Below, piece by piece: positions 8,669 through 18,341 of a DNA stretch of 64,000 nucleotides. This DNA comes from Methylocystis iwaonis (GTDB taxonomy: Bacteria > Pseudomonadota > Alphaproteobacteria > Rhizobiales > Beijerinckiaceae). Made by a program: the position numbers and the translations under genes. The notes beneath the pieces were generated by a model. The model saw only the letters and a program-made list of their open reading frames with translations. It searched no databases and was not told where the DNA came from. The DNA is taken from positions 1,656,001 through 1,720,000 of the forward strand of contig NZ_AP027142.1 of assembly GCF_027925385.1 (NCBI RefSeq), written 5' to 3'. Position 1 is the first letter of the stretch. Each line of letters opens with the position of its first letter.

Positions 8669-9085
8669 ATGTCGGTGGAGCTGGACGAAGCCTATAAACC
8701 TTCCGACGACGAGCCTTTCATGTGCGATCGGCAGCGCGAATATTTTCGTCGCAAGCTGCTGGCGTGGAAAGAAGACATTCTCCAGGAAAGCCGCGAGACA
8801 TTGGCGGCGCTTCAAAACGAGAATGAAAACCATCCCGACCTCGCCGATCGCGCCTCCTCCGAGACCGATCGCGCGATCGAGCTGCGCGCCCGCGACCGGC
8901 AGAGAAAGCTGATCGCCAAGATCGACGCGGCGCTCGGGCGTCTCGACGACGGCACATATGGCTATTGCGAGGAGACGGGCGATCCGATCTCCTTGAAGCG
9001 GCTCGATGCGCGGCCGATCGCGACGCTCTCCATCGAGGCGCAGGAGCGCCACGAGAGGCGCGAGAAGGTCTATCGCGACGACTGA
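8669..9085 (+). CDS. dksA: DksA, RNA polymerase-binding transcription factor
   Basis: A 138-residue coiled-coil secondary-channel regulator that works with ppGpp. The coiled coil (residues about 25-95) and the TraR/DksA C-terminal signature YGYCEETGDPISLKRLDARP are present. The zinc finger is degenerate: only one of the four Cys remains (YGYC), the others being replaced by Thr, Leu and Ala, as is common in alphaproteobacterial DksA. The start lies 18 nt after a GAGGGG box. An R3 repeat and a terminator follow. Confidence 0.93.
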   Translation: MSVELDEAYKPSDDEPFMCDRQREYFRRKLLAWKEDILQESRETLAALQNENENHPDLADRASSETDRAIELRARDRQRKLIAKIDAALGRLDDGTYGYCEETGDPISLKRLDARPIATLSIEAQERHERREKVYRDD

Positions 9086-9240
9086 TACCCAATTGCCGTT
9101 TGAACAGCTCGCATTGGGGCTGTCATTCCCGGCGGGCTGAAAAGCCCGACCGGGAATCCAGAGCCAAAACGGCGGTGGCGGCTCTGGATTCCCGATCACT
9201 CGCTGCGCGAGCGTCGGGAATGACACTGAACCAATCGAGC
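9084..9240. repeat. Dispersed repeat, family R3 (copy 2)
   Basis: It begins inside the dksA stop region with GATACCCAATTGCCGTTTG and contains GTCATTCCCGGCGGGCTG, with the mirrored arm CGTCGGGAATGACA near its right end. It matches 22556-22710 closely along its whole length. Confidence 0.8.
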
Positions 9241-9258
9241 GAATCACCAACAATTAGA

Positions 9259-9294
9259 AAGGGCGTCGCCGGTTTGGCGACGCCCTTCTTTTTT
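9259..9294. terminator. Rho-independent terminator after dksA
   Basis: A perfect 12-bp stem AAGGGCGTCGCC / GGCGACGCCCTT with a GGTTT loop is followed by CTTTTTT. It sits at the 3' ends of dksA and the convergent FliO-like gene and may serve both, but the T-run is on the dksA side. Confidence 0.9.
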
Positions 9295-10168
9295 ATTCCT
9301 TCTCGGGCCGGCCGAGCAGGCGGGCCATTTCGGCTTCCAGCGACTCCAACGGATCGACCTCTGCGGGCGCCGGCGGGGCTGGCGGGGGCGCCGATGGTCG
9401 CGCCGGGCCGGGCGGCGGCGCTGGCGGAGGAGCCGGAGGCCGGGCCTGGGCCGGCGCCGGCGGGGCGGCTGGAGGCTCGGCGACTGGAGCCGGCGCAGCA
9501 GGGGGCTGCGGAGGCGCCGGCGGCGCGGCGGGTTTCGGGGCGGGCGGCGGAGCCTCGGTTTTCGGCTGGATCAGCCGCTGGGTGCGCGCCAGGAAGGGCG
9601 GCGTCGCAGGTCGCGACGGGGCGCCTGGGCGTGGCGGCGGCGCCGGCGGCGGCGCAGCAGGACGGGGCGGCGGCGGGGCGGCCGTCGGTCCGGCGGGCGG
9701 CGGCGCGGGAGCGGGCTCCGGCGCGGTCGGCTTCGAGGGCGCGGGCGCGAACAGGTCCGGCGGCAGGTTGAGCGGCCCTGGAACGGCAGGTTTGGGAACG
9801 GGCCCCGGCGCGGGCTCGGCGGGAGGGCCGGGCGGCCAGGCGGTCGCCGGCGCCGCGCCGCGCGCCTCGGCAGGCGCACGAACGGGCGCTTCGGCGCGTG
9901 CGAACGATCCCTCGACGAGGAGGTCGTTCGGCCCGCCGATCAGCAGCAAATGTTCGATGTTGTCGCGACGGACGATGACGAGCTGACGCTCACGATCGAG
10001 GTCGAAGACGTCGACAACATCCAGGCGACGCGGTCCTTTTTTCGCTGCATCCGAGCGAATCTTTCGTCCAAACAGTAGACGGAAGATATAAAGAACCAGA
10101 AGCGCGGCGATGAGGAACGCCACGATTGCTCCGAGAACCGGTAGCAGTTGTGAGAATCTGTCTTGCAT
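9293..10168 (-). CDS. FliO/MopB-like membrane protein with long Pro/Ala-rich tail
   Basis: A 291-residue protein with a single transmembrane helix near the N-terminus (LLPVLGAIVAFLIAALLVLYIF). A small beta domain with VDVFDLDRERQLVIVRRDNIEHLLLIGG, the FliO-type signature, precedes about 180 residues of nearly pure Pro/Ala/Gly low-complexity sequence and a short acidic helix at the C-terminus. FliO helps assemble the flagellar export gate, but many alphaproteobacteria carry this FliO-like form away from flagellar genes and no flagellar gene is near. The start at 10168 places the helix directly after MQDRFSQ. It is divergent from cckA across a CtrA-type box. Confidence 0.75.
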   Translation of the reverse strand: MQDRFSQLLPVLGAIVAFLIAALLVLYIFRLLFGRKIRSDAAKKGPRRLDVVDVFDLDRERQLVIVRRDNIEHLLLIGGPNDLLVEGSFARAEAPVRAPAEARGAAPATAWPPGPPAEPAPGPVPKPAVPGPLNLPPDLFAPAPSKPTAPEPAPAPPPAGPTAAPPPPRPAAPPPAPPPRPGAPSRPATPPFLARTQRLIQPKTEAPPPAPKPAAPPAPPQPPAAPAPVAEPPAAPPAPAQARPPAPPPAPPPGPARPSAPPPAPPAPAEVDPLESLEAEMARLLGRPEKE

Positions 10169-10242
10169 GAACCGCAGGTCTCTCTTCGAACGCGCTGAAC
10201 CTTGCCAAATTATCAGCTTTTCTGGCAAGCGGGCCCAAAAGG

Positions 10243-10257
10243 TTAATCAATGGTTAA
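10243..10257. promoter_or_regulatory. CtrA-box candidate, TTAA-N7-TTAA
   Basis: TTAATCAATGGTTAA matches the CtrA consensus TTAA-N7-TTAA exactly. It lies 75 bp upstream of the FliO-like start and 209 bp upstream of cckA. A half-site TTAACC occurs near 10393. CtrA is the response regulator that CckA controls, so feedback is an inference. Confidence 0.6.
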
Positions 10258-10465
10258 CGCTTATGGGGCGGAAACCGAAATTGCCCGGCGCGCGGTTGCT
10301 ATCTTGCGCGTGCGCAGCCATTCTTGCACACGAATCTGAAAGAGTTCTCAAACTTAGCAATTTTGCCGGCGTCGCTTCGATGCGCGGCTCATTAACCATA
10401 TTCTGGCATGCAGACCGAATCGTCCGCGAGCAGGCTTCGCGGGCGCGATGGGCGGGGCGTAGGGG

Positions 10466-12985
10466 ATGAGCGAGAGGGCAGCGTCGTCTGCATTTGATCG
10501 AAGCGAGCGACCGGGAAGCGCCGGGCTCGTGCTGACGTTCGCCATCGCGATTCTGACGGTTTCGGTCGGCTATTTCCTGGCGCCGACCGCCATGGCGCCG
10601 CGGCTCGTCATGCTGGCCCTCGCGCTCTTCGGCGTCGCCGGCGTGTTTTCGCTTTTCGCCTATGCCGTCGGGCTCATACAATTTTCGTCCCGCATTCCGC
10701 GCAACGACGTCACCAAGCTCATCGCCGACACGACCACCGAAGGCCTGGTCGTCACCAAGGGCGATATGCAGATCGTCTACGCCAATGAAGCTTACATGGA
10801 GCTCTGCGGCGCCCGCGACCCCTCGGGCCTGCAAGCCGTCGAACGGCTCTTTTCGGGCCCTCCGGAAGTCTCCGAAGCAATCTATCGGCTGGCGCAGGCC
10901 GCGCGCTCGGGAAGAGCGCATGTCGAAGATCTGCGCTTGTCGCCGCCGCTCACCGGCGCCGGCGCGGTCGGCTGGTATCGCATCAAGGTGCGGCCCTTGC
11001 CGGAGGCCGGCCAGCGCGCGACGCTGTGGGGCGTCGCCGACGTCACGAGCGAGCGGCAGCGGCAGGAGGGCGTGTTTCAGGAGCTCCAGCACGCCATCGA
11101 CTTTCTCGACCATGCGCCGGCAGGCTTTTTCTCGTCCACGCCCGACGGCGCCGTTTCTTATATGAATAAGACGCTCGCCGGCTGGCTCGGCTACGATCTC
11201 ACCCAGGTGGGCTCGGGGGGCGCAAGTCTTTCCGCCATCGTCGCCAATAATGGCGCGGCGTTGCTGGCCGCCGTCTCCGGCTCGCCGGGAGAGGTCTGCA
11301 CGGAGCAGATCGACCTCGATCTGCGCTGCAAGAACGGCCGCTCCTTGCCGGTGCGACTCCTTCATCAGGTGGCTTTCGGCCAGGACGGCGTCGCTGGCGC
11401 CTCGCGAACGCTCGTCCTCAACCGCACGGCCGGCGAAAAGCCGGAGGAAGGGCTGCGCGCCGCCGAGGTGCGTTTCGCGCGCTTCTTCAATTCGACGCCC
11501 ATGGCCATAGCGACGCTCGACGCGCAGGGCCGCGTGCTCGACTCCAACGCCGCCTTCGCCAAGCTGCTCCCGAAGGCGGCGCTCCACGGCAAGGAAGGCT
11601 GGTCGCTACTCGCCGGCCTCTCTGAGAGCGACGCGCAGGCTTTGCGCAAGGCGATCGAGGAGGCGGTCGAAGGCAAGAGCGACGTCAAGCCGGTCAATGT
11701 GTCCTTTGAGGAAGGGGCGGGACCGCGCTCGGCCCGCTTCTTCGCGTCCGCAGCGGAGGATTCCGGCCAGAAAGGCGCGACCCTCTATGCGCTCGACACA
11801 ACCGAGCAGCGCAAGCTGCAGGAGGAATTCGCCCAGTCGCAGAAGATGAACGCCGTCGGCCAGCTCGCCGGCGGCATCGCCCATGACTTCAACAATATGC
11901 TGACGGCGATTATCGGCTATTCCGATCTTCTGCTCTCGAACCACCGGCCGACCGACCCTGCTTTCCGCGACATCCGCCAGATCAAGGAGACCGCGAATCG
12001 CGCCGCCGGCCTGACCCGCCAGCTGCTCGCCTTCTCGCGTCGCCAGACGCTGCGGCCGCAAGTTCTTCAGCTCGGCGACGCCTTGTCCGAGCTGCAAAAT
12101 CTGCTGCGCCGGATCGTCGGCGAGAAGAACGAGCTCGATCTGCGGCAGGGGCGCGATCTGTGGTTCGTGAAGGCCGATCTCACGCAATTCGAGCAGGTCA
12201 TCATCAATCTCGTCGTCAACGCCCGCGACGCCATGGCGGACACGGGCGGCCGCGTGCAGATCCGCACGCGCAACGTCACCAAGGACGAATGCGCCGGCTT
12301 CAATGAGATTCATCTCGTCGCGGCGGACTATGTGCTGGTCGAGGTTGAGGACTCGGGCAGCGGCATTCCGCCCGAGGTGATGGAGAAAATTTTCGAGCCC
12401 TTCTTCACCACCAAGGAGGTCGGCAAGGGCACGGGCCTCGGCCTCTCGACCGTCTTCGGCATCGTCAAACAGTCGGGCGGCTTCATCTTCGCACAGAGCG
12501 AAGTGGGCAAGGGCACGGTCTTCCGCATCTTCATGCCGCGCTTCATCCCCGAAGAGAAGGAAGCGCCGAAGCCGGAGGCCGAGGCGCCGAAGGCCGCGGC
12601 CGATTACACGGGGCAGGGCGTAATCCTCCTCGTCGAGGACGAAGACGCGGTGCGCTCCATCGGCGCGCGCTCGCTCAAGTCACGCGGCTTCACCGTGCTG
12701 GAGGCTTCCACCGGCCTCGAAGCGCTGGAGGTTGTCGAGGAGGTCGGCGGCAAGATCGACCTCATCGTCTCGGACGTGGTCATGCCCGAGATGGACGGAC
12801 CGGCCATGTTCGCCGAATTGCGCAAGCGCGGCGTCACGGCCAAGGTGATCTTCGTGTCGGGCTATGCCGAGGAGGCTTTCGCCAAGAATTTGCCAGAAGG
12901 CGATTTCGGTTTCCTGCCCAAGCCGTTCTCGATCAAACAGCTCATCGAGACGGTGAAATCGCATATGGCGGCGCAGGGCGGGTAG
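10466..12985 (+). CDS. cckA: CckA, cell-cycle hybrid histidine kinase
   Basis: An 839-residue bifunctional kinase/phosphatase that passes phosphate through ChpT to CtrA and CpdR. Two transmembrane helices (about residues 20-68) are followed by PAS domains (about 85-200, 210-320 and 335-445), a HisKA region with the phospho-acceptor His473 in [11 protein letters not shown], a HATPase domain ([31 protein letters not shown]) and a C-terminal receiver with the acceptor Asp in [11 protein letters not shown]. Architecture and length match alphaproteobacterial CckA. A start codon in GGATGAGCG context is used. A perfect CtrA-type box lies upstream. Confidence 0.95.
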   Translation: MSERAASSAFDRSERPGSAGLVLTFAIAILTVSVGYFLAPTAMAPRLVMLALALFGVAGVFSLFAYAVGLIQFSSRIPRNDVTKLIADTTTEGLVVTKGDMQIVYANEAYMELCGARDPSGLQAVERLFSGPPEVSEAIYRLAQAARSGRAHVEDLRLSPPLTGAGAVGWYRIKVRPLPEAGQRATLWGVADVTSERQRQEGVFQELQHAIDFLDHAPAGFFSSTPDGAVSYMNKTLAGWLGYDLTQVGSGGASLSAIVANNGAALLAAVSGSPGEVCTEQIDLDLRCKNGRSLPVRLLHQVAFGQDGVAGASRTLVLNRTAGEKPEEGLRAAEVRFARFFNSTPMAIATLDAQGRVLDSNAAFAKLLPKAALHGKEGWSLLAGLSESDAQALRKAIEEAVEGKSDVKPVNVSFEEGAGPRSARFFASAAEDSGQKGATLYALDTTEQRKLQEEFAQSQKMNAVGQLAGGIAHDFNNMLTAIIGYSDLLLSNHRPTDPAFRDIRQIKETANRAAGLTRQLLAFSRRQTLRPQVLQLGDALSELQNLLRRIVGEKNELDLRQGRDLWFVKADLTQFEQVIINLVVNARDAMADTGGRVQIRTRNVTKDECAGFNEIHLVAADYVLVEVEDSGSGIPPEVMEKIFEPFFTTKEVGKGTGLGLSTVFGIVKQSGGFIFAQSEVGKGTVFRIFMPRFIPEEKEAPKPEAEAPKAAADYTGQGVILLVEDEDAVRSIGARSLKSRGFTVLEASTGLEALEVVEEVGGKIDLIVSDVVMPEMDGPAMFAELRKRGVTAKVIFVSGYAEEAFAKNLPEGDFGFLPKPFSIKQLIETVKSHMAAQGG

Positions 12986-12993
12986 CCACCGCC

Positions 12994-13073
12994 GTCATTG
13001 CGAGGAGCGAAGCGACGAAGCAATCCAGAGCCACATCACGGCCCTGGATTGCTTCGCTTCGCTCGCAATGACG
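12994..13073. repeat. Dispersed inverted repeat, family R2
   Basis: GTCATTGCGAGGAGCGAAGC (12994 on) and its inverse GCTTCGCTCGCAATGAC (about 13052-13070) form a hairpin-capable element just after cckA, related to 4726-4766. Confidence 0.8.
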
Positions 13074-13120
13074 GCGCTGGTTTGTTCTGGATGCAATGTC
13101 CCCACGTTACGTTTTCGAGC

Positions 13121-13738
13121 ATGACAAAGATCGATTTTAAAAAAGCTTCTCCAGCGCTTTATCGCGCCCCGACAAATCGCTTCGCGCTCGTCGACGTTCC
13201 AGCGATGCGTTTCGTGATGGTCGACGGCGCCGGCGATCCCAATACCGCACCGGCCTACAAGCAGGCGGTCGAATGGCTCTTCTCTGTGAGCTACGCGATG
13301 AAATTCGCCGCGAAGGCGTCGCTTGGCAAAGACTATGTCGTGCCGCCGCTGGAAGGCTTGTGGGAGGCGGACGATCCGGCTGATTTCGTTGCGCGTCGCA
13401 AGGACCGCTGGCGCTGGACGATGATGATCCTGGCGCCGGATTTCCTGGACGACGGCGTGTTTCTCGCGGCGATTGAAAAGTCGAAAAAGAAGCTCGGCGC
13501 GCCCCCTGATAGCCTGCGTATGGAAATCTACGACGAAGGTCCGTCGCTCCAAATATTGCACATCGGCGCCTATGACGACGAAGGACTGGCGCTCGCGCGG
13601 CTGCATCACGAGGAAATGCCGTCGCGGGGGTATGTCTTCGCTGGCAGGCATCACGAAATCTATCTGAGCGATCCGCGCAAGACCGAGCCCGCGAAATTGA
13701 GGACCATTCTCCGGCAGCCTGTCAGGCGCGGCGCATAG
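13121..13738 (+). CDS. GyrI-like small-molecule-binding domain protein
   Basis: A 205-residue protein matching the GyrI-like (AraC effector-binding fold, COG4832) group: FALVDVPAMRFVMVDGAGDPN, then YAVEWLFSVSYAMKF-type sequence, and GRHHEIYLSDPRKTEPAKLRTILRQPV at the end. Members bind small cationic compounds or act as hydrolases; no DNA-binding domain is attached here. The ATG at 13121 is chosen because codons upstream lie in the R2 repeat. Repeats flank both ends. Confidence 0.85.
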   Translation: MTKIDFKKASPALYRAPTNRFALVDVPAMRFVMVDGAGDPNTAPAYKQAVEWLFSVSYAMKFAAKASLGKDYVVPPLEGLWEADDPADFVARRKDRWRWTMMILAPDFLDDGVFLAAIEKSKKKLGAPPDSLRMEIYDEGPSLQILHIGAYDDEGLALARLHHEEMPSRGYVFAGRHHEIYLSDPRKTEPAKLRTILRQPVRRGA

Positions 13739-13746
13739 GGGGCGCC

Positions 13747-13996
13747 GGACCGCGAGCCTTCAGGCTCGCCTGAAGGAAGCGAGCCTGAAGGCTCGCGCAG
13801 GGTGCTGACAAAGTGGCGATGACGCCCCTCGTGCTTCGAGACGCCTGCTACGCAGGCTCCTCAGCATGAGGAGCTTCTGAAACCTCATCAAACACTTAGG
13901 CCTCACCCTGAGGAGCGAGCGAAGATCGCGTCTCGAAGGGCGAGGCCACCTCGGAGGTTTGTCAACAATCTGAGCGAGCCTGAAGGCTCGCGGTCC
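13747..13996. repeat. Cluster of dispersed inverted repeats (families R4 and R6)
   Basis: GACCGCGAGCCTTCAGGCTC (13747 on) with mirrored GAGCCTGAAGGCTCGC (13780-13795) is family R4, recurring at 13974-13996, 46497-46551 and 59115-59197. Between the R4 copies, the arms GTGCTTCGAGACGCCTGC (about 13830) and CGCGTCTCGAAGGGCGAG (about 13927) form another inverted pair. No gene is seen in this gap. Confidence 0.75.
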
Positions 13997-14006
13997 AAGG
14001 GGCTTG

Positions 14007-15134
14007 CTACAACGTCGGCGCCACCACGCGGACCCGGCGCTTCACGCCATCGGGACCGACGACGTCGCGGAAAACCTCCGGCCCGCCGGTCGTCACGCTT
14101 CCCTCTGCGCCGCGCAGGCCGGCGTTGGCCGCGGCGGGCGTGGGCGGCAGGGAAAGCGCCGGCTTCTTCGCGCGCGGATCGCCGGGCAGAATCGGGCGCG
14201 ACAATTGCTCCGCCTGTTCGGCCGTGACCATCTGGTCCTTCTTGTTGCGCTCGGCGAGGATGCGTTCGGCCTCGGCCAGCGCCTCGGTCCAGCTCTGACC
14301 TTTGGGCTTGCAGCCGCAGGAGGCGTCGTAGGTCTTCTCGAATTTGTGCGCGTTCGGGAGATCCCCATAGGCCTCGCCGTCGATCGAAATCGCCGATTCG
14401 AGCCCCTTCGATTGCGATTGCGTGTAGAGCTTGGCCTCCGTTCCCGGACACATGGCCTTGCAGAGCGTGTTGAGATCGTCGAGCTGCCCGCTTCTGGCAG
14501 AGTAAGTGATCGGGAAGAAGCCGCCGTCGCAGGTCCGCACGCAGATCGCCATGGGGCCGCCCTGAGGGCGTCCATCGACGAATTGACCGTCTCCTTCGTA
14601 ATCCGGGTCGAGCGTCTGATAGCCTGGATCGTCGGGGGCCTCCCGATAACCGGGCGCCGGCTCCGGCTGCCGGACCCCGAAAAGCTCCTCGAAGAAGCTC
14701 TTGGGCTCGGGCTCGCGCGCTGCCACGCGCTGGTTGCGGCAATCGACCTCATAGCGCGCCATGAGCGCCTGTCTTTGGCTGTCGTCGGCGGCGCCCTGCT
14801 CATAAGCGGCGATGCTGCCTTGCAAAGCGCTGAGCCGCGCGCTGATCTGCGCGCATTGCGGCGGCGGCGGATTGCCGAAGAACAGGAACTGCTCGCGATC
14901 GCAGCCCATCGCGCGGCCCTTGGCGGCGAGGCGGCCATATTCGCCCCGCTGCTTGGCTGCGGCGGCGCGATAGCGGGCGGCCATGCCCTCGGCGCCGGCC
15001 TTGGCGATCTGACCGCGTAGATCCGTGCAATAGGCGCTCTCGGCGCGCGCGCTTCCGCGAGGGAGGAAGACGAGGGCGACGAGCGCCAATGCAAAAAGGA
15101 AGCGGGTAGTCGTCGGCCCCAAGGTCGGCCTCAT
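14007..15134 (-). CDS. DUF2865 secreted protein
   Basis: A 375-residue protein with a Sec signal peptide (helix FLFALALVALVFLPRG, cut after SARA). A helical segment with CDREQFLFFG is followed by the conserved DUF2865 core ICVRTCDGGFFPITYSA, LCKAMCPGTEAKLYT and YDASCGCKP, which carries paired Cys likely to form disulfides. The function of the family is unknown; it is widespread in Rhizobiales. The ATG at 15134 follows GGAG with 6-nt spacing, which favours it over an upstream codon at 15170. Confidence 0.88.
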   Translation of the reverse strand: MRPTLGPTTTRFLFALALVALVFLPRGSARAESAYCTDLRGQIAKAGAEGMAARYRAAAAKQRGEYGRLAAKGRAMGCDREQFLFFGNPPPPQCAQISARLSALQGSIAAYEQGAADDSQRQALMARYEVDCRNQRVAAREPEPKSFFEELFGVRQPEPAPGYREAPDDPGYQTLDPDYEGDGQFVDGRPQGGPMAICVRTCDGGFFPITYSARSGQLDDLNTLCKAMCPGTEAKLYTQSQSKGLESAISIDGEAYGDLPNAHKFEKTYDASCGCKPKGQSWTEALAEAERILAERNKKDQMVTAEQAEQLSRPILPGDPRAKKPALSLPPTPAAANAGLRGAEGSVTTGGPEVFRDVVGPDGVKRRVRVVAPTL

Positions 15135-15479
15135 CTCGTGCTCCGGCTGCCGGCCCGGCGCGACATTCATCTAGCGCCCAAGCTCAAGAATCGCGGGCGG
15201 CCCGAGCATATCCGCTTTTTCGCGCCGCCGATCAATCTTACGGGGCGTTACCCCGTCGGTCGAAGGATCTTTCGTCCTTCGCGCCGCCGCCTGTGGCGGC
15301 TCTTTCAGGATGCGTGCGTCCGACATCCGATCGCCTTGGATTCTCTCCTGCATCATGTCGGCAACAAGGCGGTCGCGAGGCCCGCGCCGCGCCATTTTTT
15401 TGCAGGAGCGAAGCCTCCGGCACTTCCCATGCGCCAAGTCCTCGCCCATATCCCGCGCGACGGCATTGGAGACCGGCTT
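15135..15479. other. Intergenic region between DUF2865 gene and creA with two small hairpins
   Basis: Divergent promoter space. CGGGG-CGTTA-CCCCG (15241-15255) and CGAAGGA-TCTTTCG-TCCTTCG (15261-15281) are adjacent perfect stem-loops. No coding pattern is seen. The role is unknown; either could lie in a 5' leader of creA. Confidence 0.35.
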
Positions 15480-16013
15480 ATGAAGACGAACCGTTTTGGC
15501 GCGATATTCTCGATTGCTTTCGCAGCCGCGCTCGGCGCGAGCGCGGCCTGCGCGCAGGAAGGGCCGGACCTGATCTTCCGCAAGTCGACCGACTTCAAGC
15601 TGCTGACGCCCAACGACAAGCTCGCGACCTATGTCGTCGACGATCCGCTCATCGACGGCGTCGCCTGCGCTTTTACGGCGCATGAAAAGGGCGGCGTCGC
15701 CGGCATGTTCGGCGTGGCTGAGCAGACCTCGGAGGTTTCGCTCGCCTGCAGCCAATTTGGGCCGATCAAGCTGCGCGCCGGCAAGGAGAACGAGAAGTTC
15801 ACGCAAGGCGATCTCGCCATCAGCGAGCGACGGTCGCTCTTCTTCAAGCAGATGCACATTGCGCGCGGCTGCGACACGCGGCGCAACATGCTCGTCTACA
15901 TGGTTTATTCGGACAAGCTGGTCGAGGGCTCGCCGGAGAATTCGACGTCGACCGTGGCGATCCAGCCCTGGGGCGGGGGCGAGCCCGCCAAATGCGCGAA
16001 TTGGGTGAGATAG
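15480..16013 (+). CDS. creA: CreA-family secreted protein
   Basis: A 177-residue protein with a Sec signal peptide (IFSIAFAAALGASAACA, cut before QEG). The mature part has IFRKSTDFKLLTPNDKLATYVVDDPLIDGVACAFT and CDTRRNMLVYMVYSDKLVEGSPENSTS, the CreA signature. The function is not established; in E. coli creA heads the creABCD locus, but no creBCD is here. The ATG at 15480 is chosen because GGAG lies 8 nt upstream and a signal peptide follows at once. It is convergent with the next gene at only 3 bp distance. Confidence 0.9.
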   Translation: MKTNRFGAIFSIAFAAALGASAACAQEGPDLIFRKSTDFKLLTPNDKLATYVVDDPLIDGVACAFTAHEKGGVAGMFGVAEQTSEVSLACSQFGPIKLRAGKENEKFTQGDLAISERRSLFFKQMHIARGCDTRRNMLVYMVYSDKLVEGSPENSTSTVAIQPWGGGEPAKCANWVR

Positions 16014-16016
16014 GGT

Positions 16017-16340
16017 TTATTCCGAGCAGGAGACCACCGCCGCGCCCGGCTTGACCGGCTCGCGCGGCGCGTCGGCTCCGATGGAGGCGGTGATGTCCTC
16101 GGCGCGGCCAAAGGCCTTCGCCGGACCGTGGCCGTGAGATTCACACCAGGCGTCGGCCACGATTTTTCCGCACTCGGATTTCTGGGTGAGGCAATCCAGC
16201 ACGCCATAGCCGTCGTCATCGACGACAATATAGGAGGCCGGAGCCGCCTGGGCGCTAGAGAAATAAGCCGCCGAGACGAGAAGCCCCGCGACGAGGCGCG
16301 GCAGAAAAGACTTTTCGTATTTCGACGAGAGTTTGAACAT
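16017..16340 (-). CDS. Small secreted protein, unknown function
   Basis: A 107-residue protein with an N-terminal signal peptide (LVAGLLVSAAYFSSAQA, cut near AQA-AP). The mature region has four Cys (LDCL, SECG, DAWCE, VSCSE) and a His/Gly motif ESHGHGPAKAFG. I do not recognise a named family beyond similar secreted proteins of Rhizobiales. A perfect CtrA-type box lies 67-81 bp upstream of its start, so cell-cycle-timed expression is possible. Confidence 0.72.
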   Translation of the reverse strand: MFKLSSKYEKSFLPRLVAGLLVSAAYFSSAQAAPASYIVVDDDGYGVLDCLTQKSECGKIVADAWCESHGHGPAKAFGRAEDITASIGADAPREPVKPGAAVVSCSE

Positions 16341-16406
16341 GCCGGCGCCCGCTCCATGGCCGCCAAAGACATCGGGCGGCGTATGGTTAAAACTATCGGA
16401 ACGCGG

Positions 16407-16421
16407 TTAATCATGCGTTAA
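16407..16421. promoter_or_regulatory. CtrA-box candidate, TTAA-N7-TTAA
   Basis: TTAATCATGCGTTAA matches the CtrA consensus exactly; another TTAA lies at 16387-16390. It sits upstream of the divergent pair 16017-16340 (-) and cysS (+). The rest of the 16341-16692 gap shows no gene. Confidence 0.55.
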
Positions 16422-16692
16422 GGCGCCACGATCCTGCCGTAAATGCGGCGGGAGCGTCGCAGGCGCTTTGCATGAGCCTGGAGCGGCGACGGCGCGCTCT
16501 TGCGCGCTGCGAAAGCGCGCTTGACGCGGCGGCGGTTTCGGGCGCATGGTCGCCGCCATGACGCTTCCCACGCCGCTCTCCTGCCGAATTTGTGGCCGGA
16601 CCATTATCAGCTAGCAACCCAGGCTGGCCGGAGCCGTCACGTCCTCGAACTGACATGAAACGCGCCGGCTCAAGCTGGCGACAGAGGTTTTC

Positions 16693-18120
16693 ATGTCGAC
16701 GCCCGCGCTCAAAATCTACAATACGCTGACGCGAACGAAGGAGGCTTTCGAGCCCATCGATCGCAACAATGTGCGCATGTATGTCTGCGGGCCGACGGTC
16801 TATGATTATGCCCATATCGGCAATGCAAGGCCGCTGATCGTCTTCGACGTGCTCTACCGCCTGCTGCGGCATCTTTACGGCGAGAGCCATGTCAAATACG
16901 TCCGCAACATCACCGACGTCGACGACAAGATCAACGCGCGCGCGGCGCAGCGCGGCATTACGATCCGCGAGCTGACCGAAGAGACCAACAAGGTCTTTCA
17001 GGAAGACGTGCGGGCCTTGGGGTGCCTCGAGCCCGACGTGCAGCCGCGCGCGACGGAACATATCACGCAGATGATCGCGATCATCGAGCGGCTGATCGCG
17101 TCGGGCCACGCCTATGCGGCCGACGGCCATGTGCTGTTCGACGTGCCGTCGATGCCGGCCTATGGGCGCCTGTCACGCCGTTCGCTCGATGAAATGCTCG
17201 CCGGCGCGCGCGTGGACGTCGCGCCCTATAAGCGCGGCGACATGGATTTCGTGCTGTGGAAGCCCTCGAAAGAGGACGAGCCGGGCTGGGAGTCGCCGTG
17301 GGGCAGGGGGCGTCCGGGCTGGCATATCGAATGTTCCGCGATGTCGTGGAAACATCTCGGCGAAACCTTCGACATCCACGGCGGCGGCATCGATCTCGTC
17401 TTCCCGCATCACGAGAACGAGATCGCACAGTCATGCTGCGCTTTTGGGCGCGACGTGATGGCGAATTACTGGATGCATAATGGATTCCTGCAGGTCGAGG
17501 GCGAGAAGATGTCCAAGAGCCTGGGGAATTTCGTGACGATTCATGAGCTGCTGCATACGGAGAAATTTGGTGGGCGGAAGTGGCCGGGCGAAGTGCTGCG
17601 GCTTGCAATGTTGCGGACGCATTACCGGCAGCCGATCGATTGGACGGTGAAGGCGCTGGAGGAGGCGGAGAAGACTTTAATGAGGTGGAGAGCTTATGCG
17701 CTTCGCGCCGCAGAAGCCGTCCCCCACGCTGCATTTCTTGAAGCCTTGGCCGATGACGTGAATACCCCCGATGCTGTAGCGCAAATGCACAGCCTTACGC
17801 ATGTAGGTGTAATCGCGGGCTACTCGCAGCTTGGCGAAGGGCGTTTAGCGCCCCCTTCAGAGATCGCCGCTTCCGCAGCAAAGCTGCGTTTTTGTATTGG
17901 ATTGTTGGGGCTGGAGCGCATTCTGGACACAGAGTGGAACAAGCCGCCCGTCGATCCTGATCTTGAAAGGCAAATTGAAACCCTTATTGCCGACCGCCTC
18001 GCCGCTCGCGCCGCCAAGAACTGGGCGGAGTCCGACCGCATCCGCGACGAACTCGCGGCGATGGGCATTGCGCTCAAGGACAATAAGGACGGCACGACGA
18101 GTTGGGAGGTGAAGCAATGA
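16693..18120 (+). CDS. cysS: Cysteinyl-tRNA synthetase
   Basis: A 475-residue class I synthetase. The zinc ligand Cys and HIGH-type motif are seen in [17 protein letters not shown], further zinc ligands in WHIECSAM and [11 protein letters not shown], and the KMSKS loop in [12 protein letters not shown]. The DALR anticodon domain and C-terminal region end in [13 protein letters not shown]. Between about 17700 and 17950 codon choice is less GC-biased than in the rest of the gene, yet the frame stays open and aligned with the family. It is followed by an R5 repeat. Confidence 0.97.
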   Translation: MSTPALKIYNTLTRTKEAFEPIDRNNVRMYVCGPTVYDYAHIGNARPLIVFDVLYRLLRHLYGESHVKYVRNITDVDDKINARAAQRGITIRELTEETNKVFQEDVRALGCLEPDVQPRATEHITQMIAIIERLIASGHAYAADGHVLFDVPSMPAYGRLSRRSLDEMLAGARVDVAPYKRGDMDFVLWKPSKEDEPGWESPWGRGRPGWHIECSAMSWKHLGETFDIHGGGIDLVFPHHENEIAQSCCAFGRDVMANYWMHNGFLQVEGEKMSKSLGNFVTIHELLHTEKFGGRKWPGEVLRLAMLRTHYRQPIDWTVKALEEAEKTLMRWRAYALRAAEAVPHAAFLEALADDVNTPDAVAQMHSLTHVGVIAGYSQLGEGRLAPPSEIAASAAKLRFCIGLLGLERILDTEWNKPPVDPDLERQIETLIADRLAARAAKNWAESDRIRDELAAMGIALKDNKDGTTSWEVKQ

Positions 18121-18126
18121 GCGGAC

Positions 18127-18312
18127 TCCCCCCCACCCGGCCCGCTGCGCGGGCCACCCTCCCCGTAAAGGGGAGGGATTGGAGCGGCGCGGTTTGGGCT
18201 CCTTTTGATGCGCTGATGCAGTCGCGAGCCTCTCGCATGATCTGCAATGCCGATGCAATCCCATCCCTCCCCTTTACGGGGAGGGTGGCCCGCGCAGCGG
18301 GCCGGGTGGGGC
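18127..18312. repeat. Long inverted repeat, family R5 (copy 1)
   Basis: CCCCCCCACCCGGCCCGCTG...GTAAAGGGGAGGGA (18127-18179) is mirrored by TCCCTCCCCTTTACGGGGAG...GGGCCGGGTGGGG (18262-18312), with arms of about 50 bp around an 80-bp centre. Related copies lie at 18700-18868 and 63218-63350. Confidence 0.85.
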
Positions 18313-18341
18313 CCGACCCCGACGGCCGGGTTGGCTGAACC

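Noticed and set aside
9095..9240. CRISPR-like repeat impression
   Set aside because: The units are single inverted arms scattered over the window, not regularly spaced direct repeats, and no cas gene is present.
17690..17960. Possible frameshift or inserted segment in cysS
   Set aside because: Codon use changes but the frame is open and continues into the normal C-terminal cysteinyl-tRNA synthetase region.
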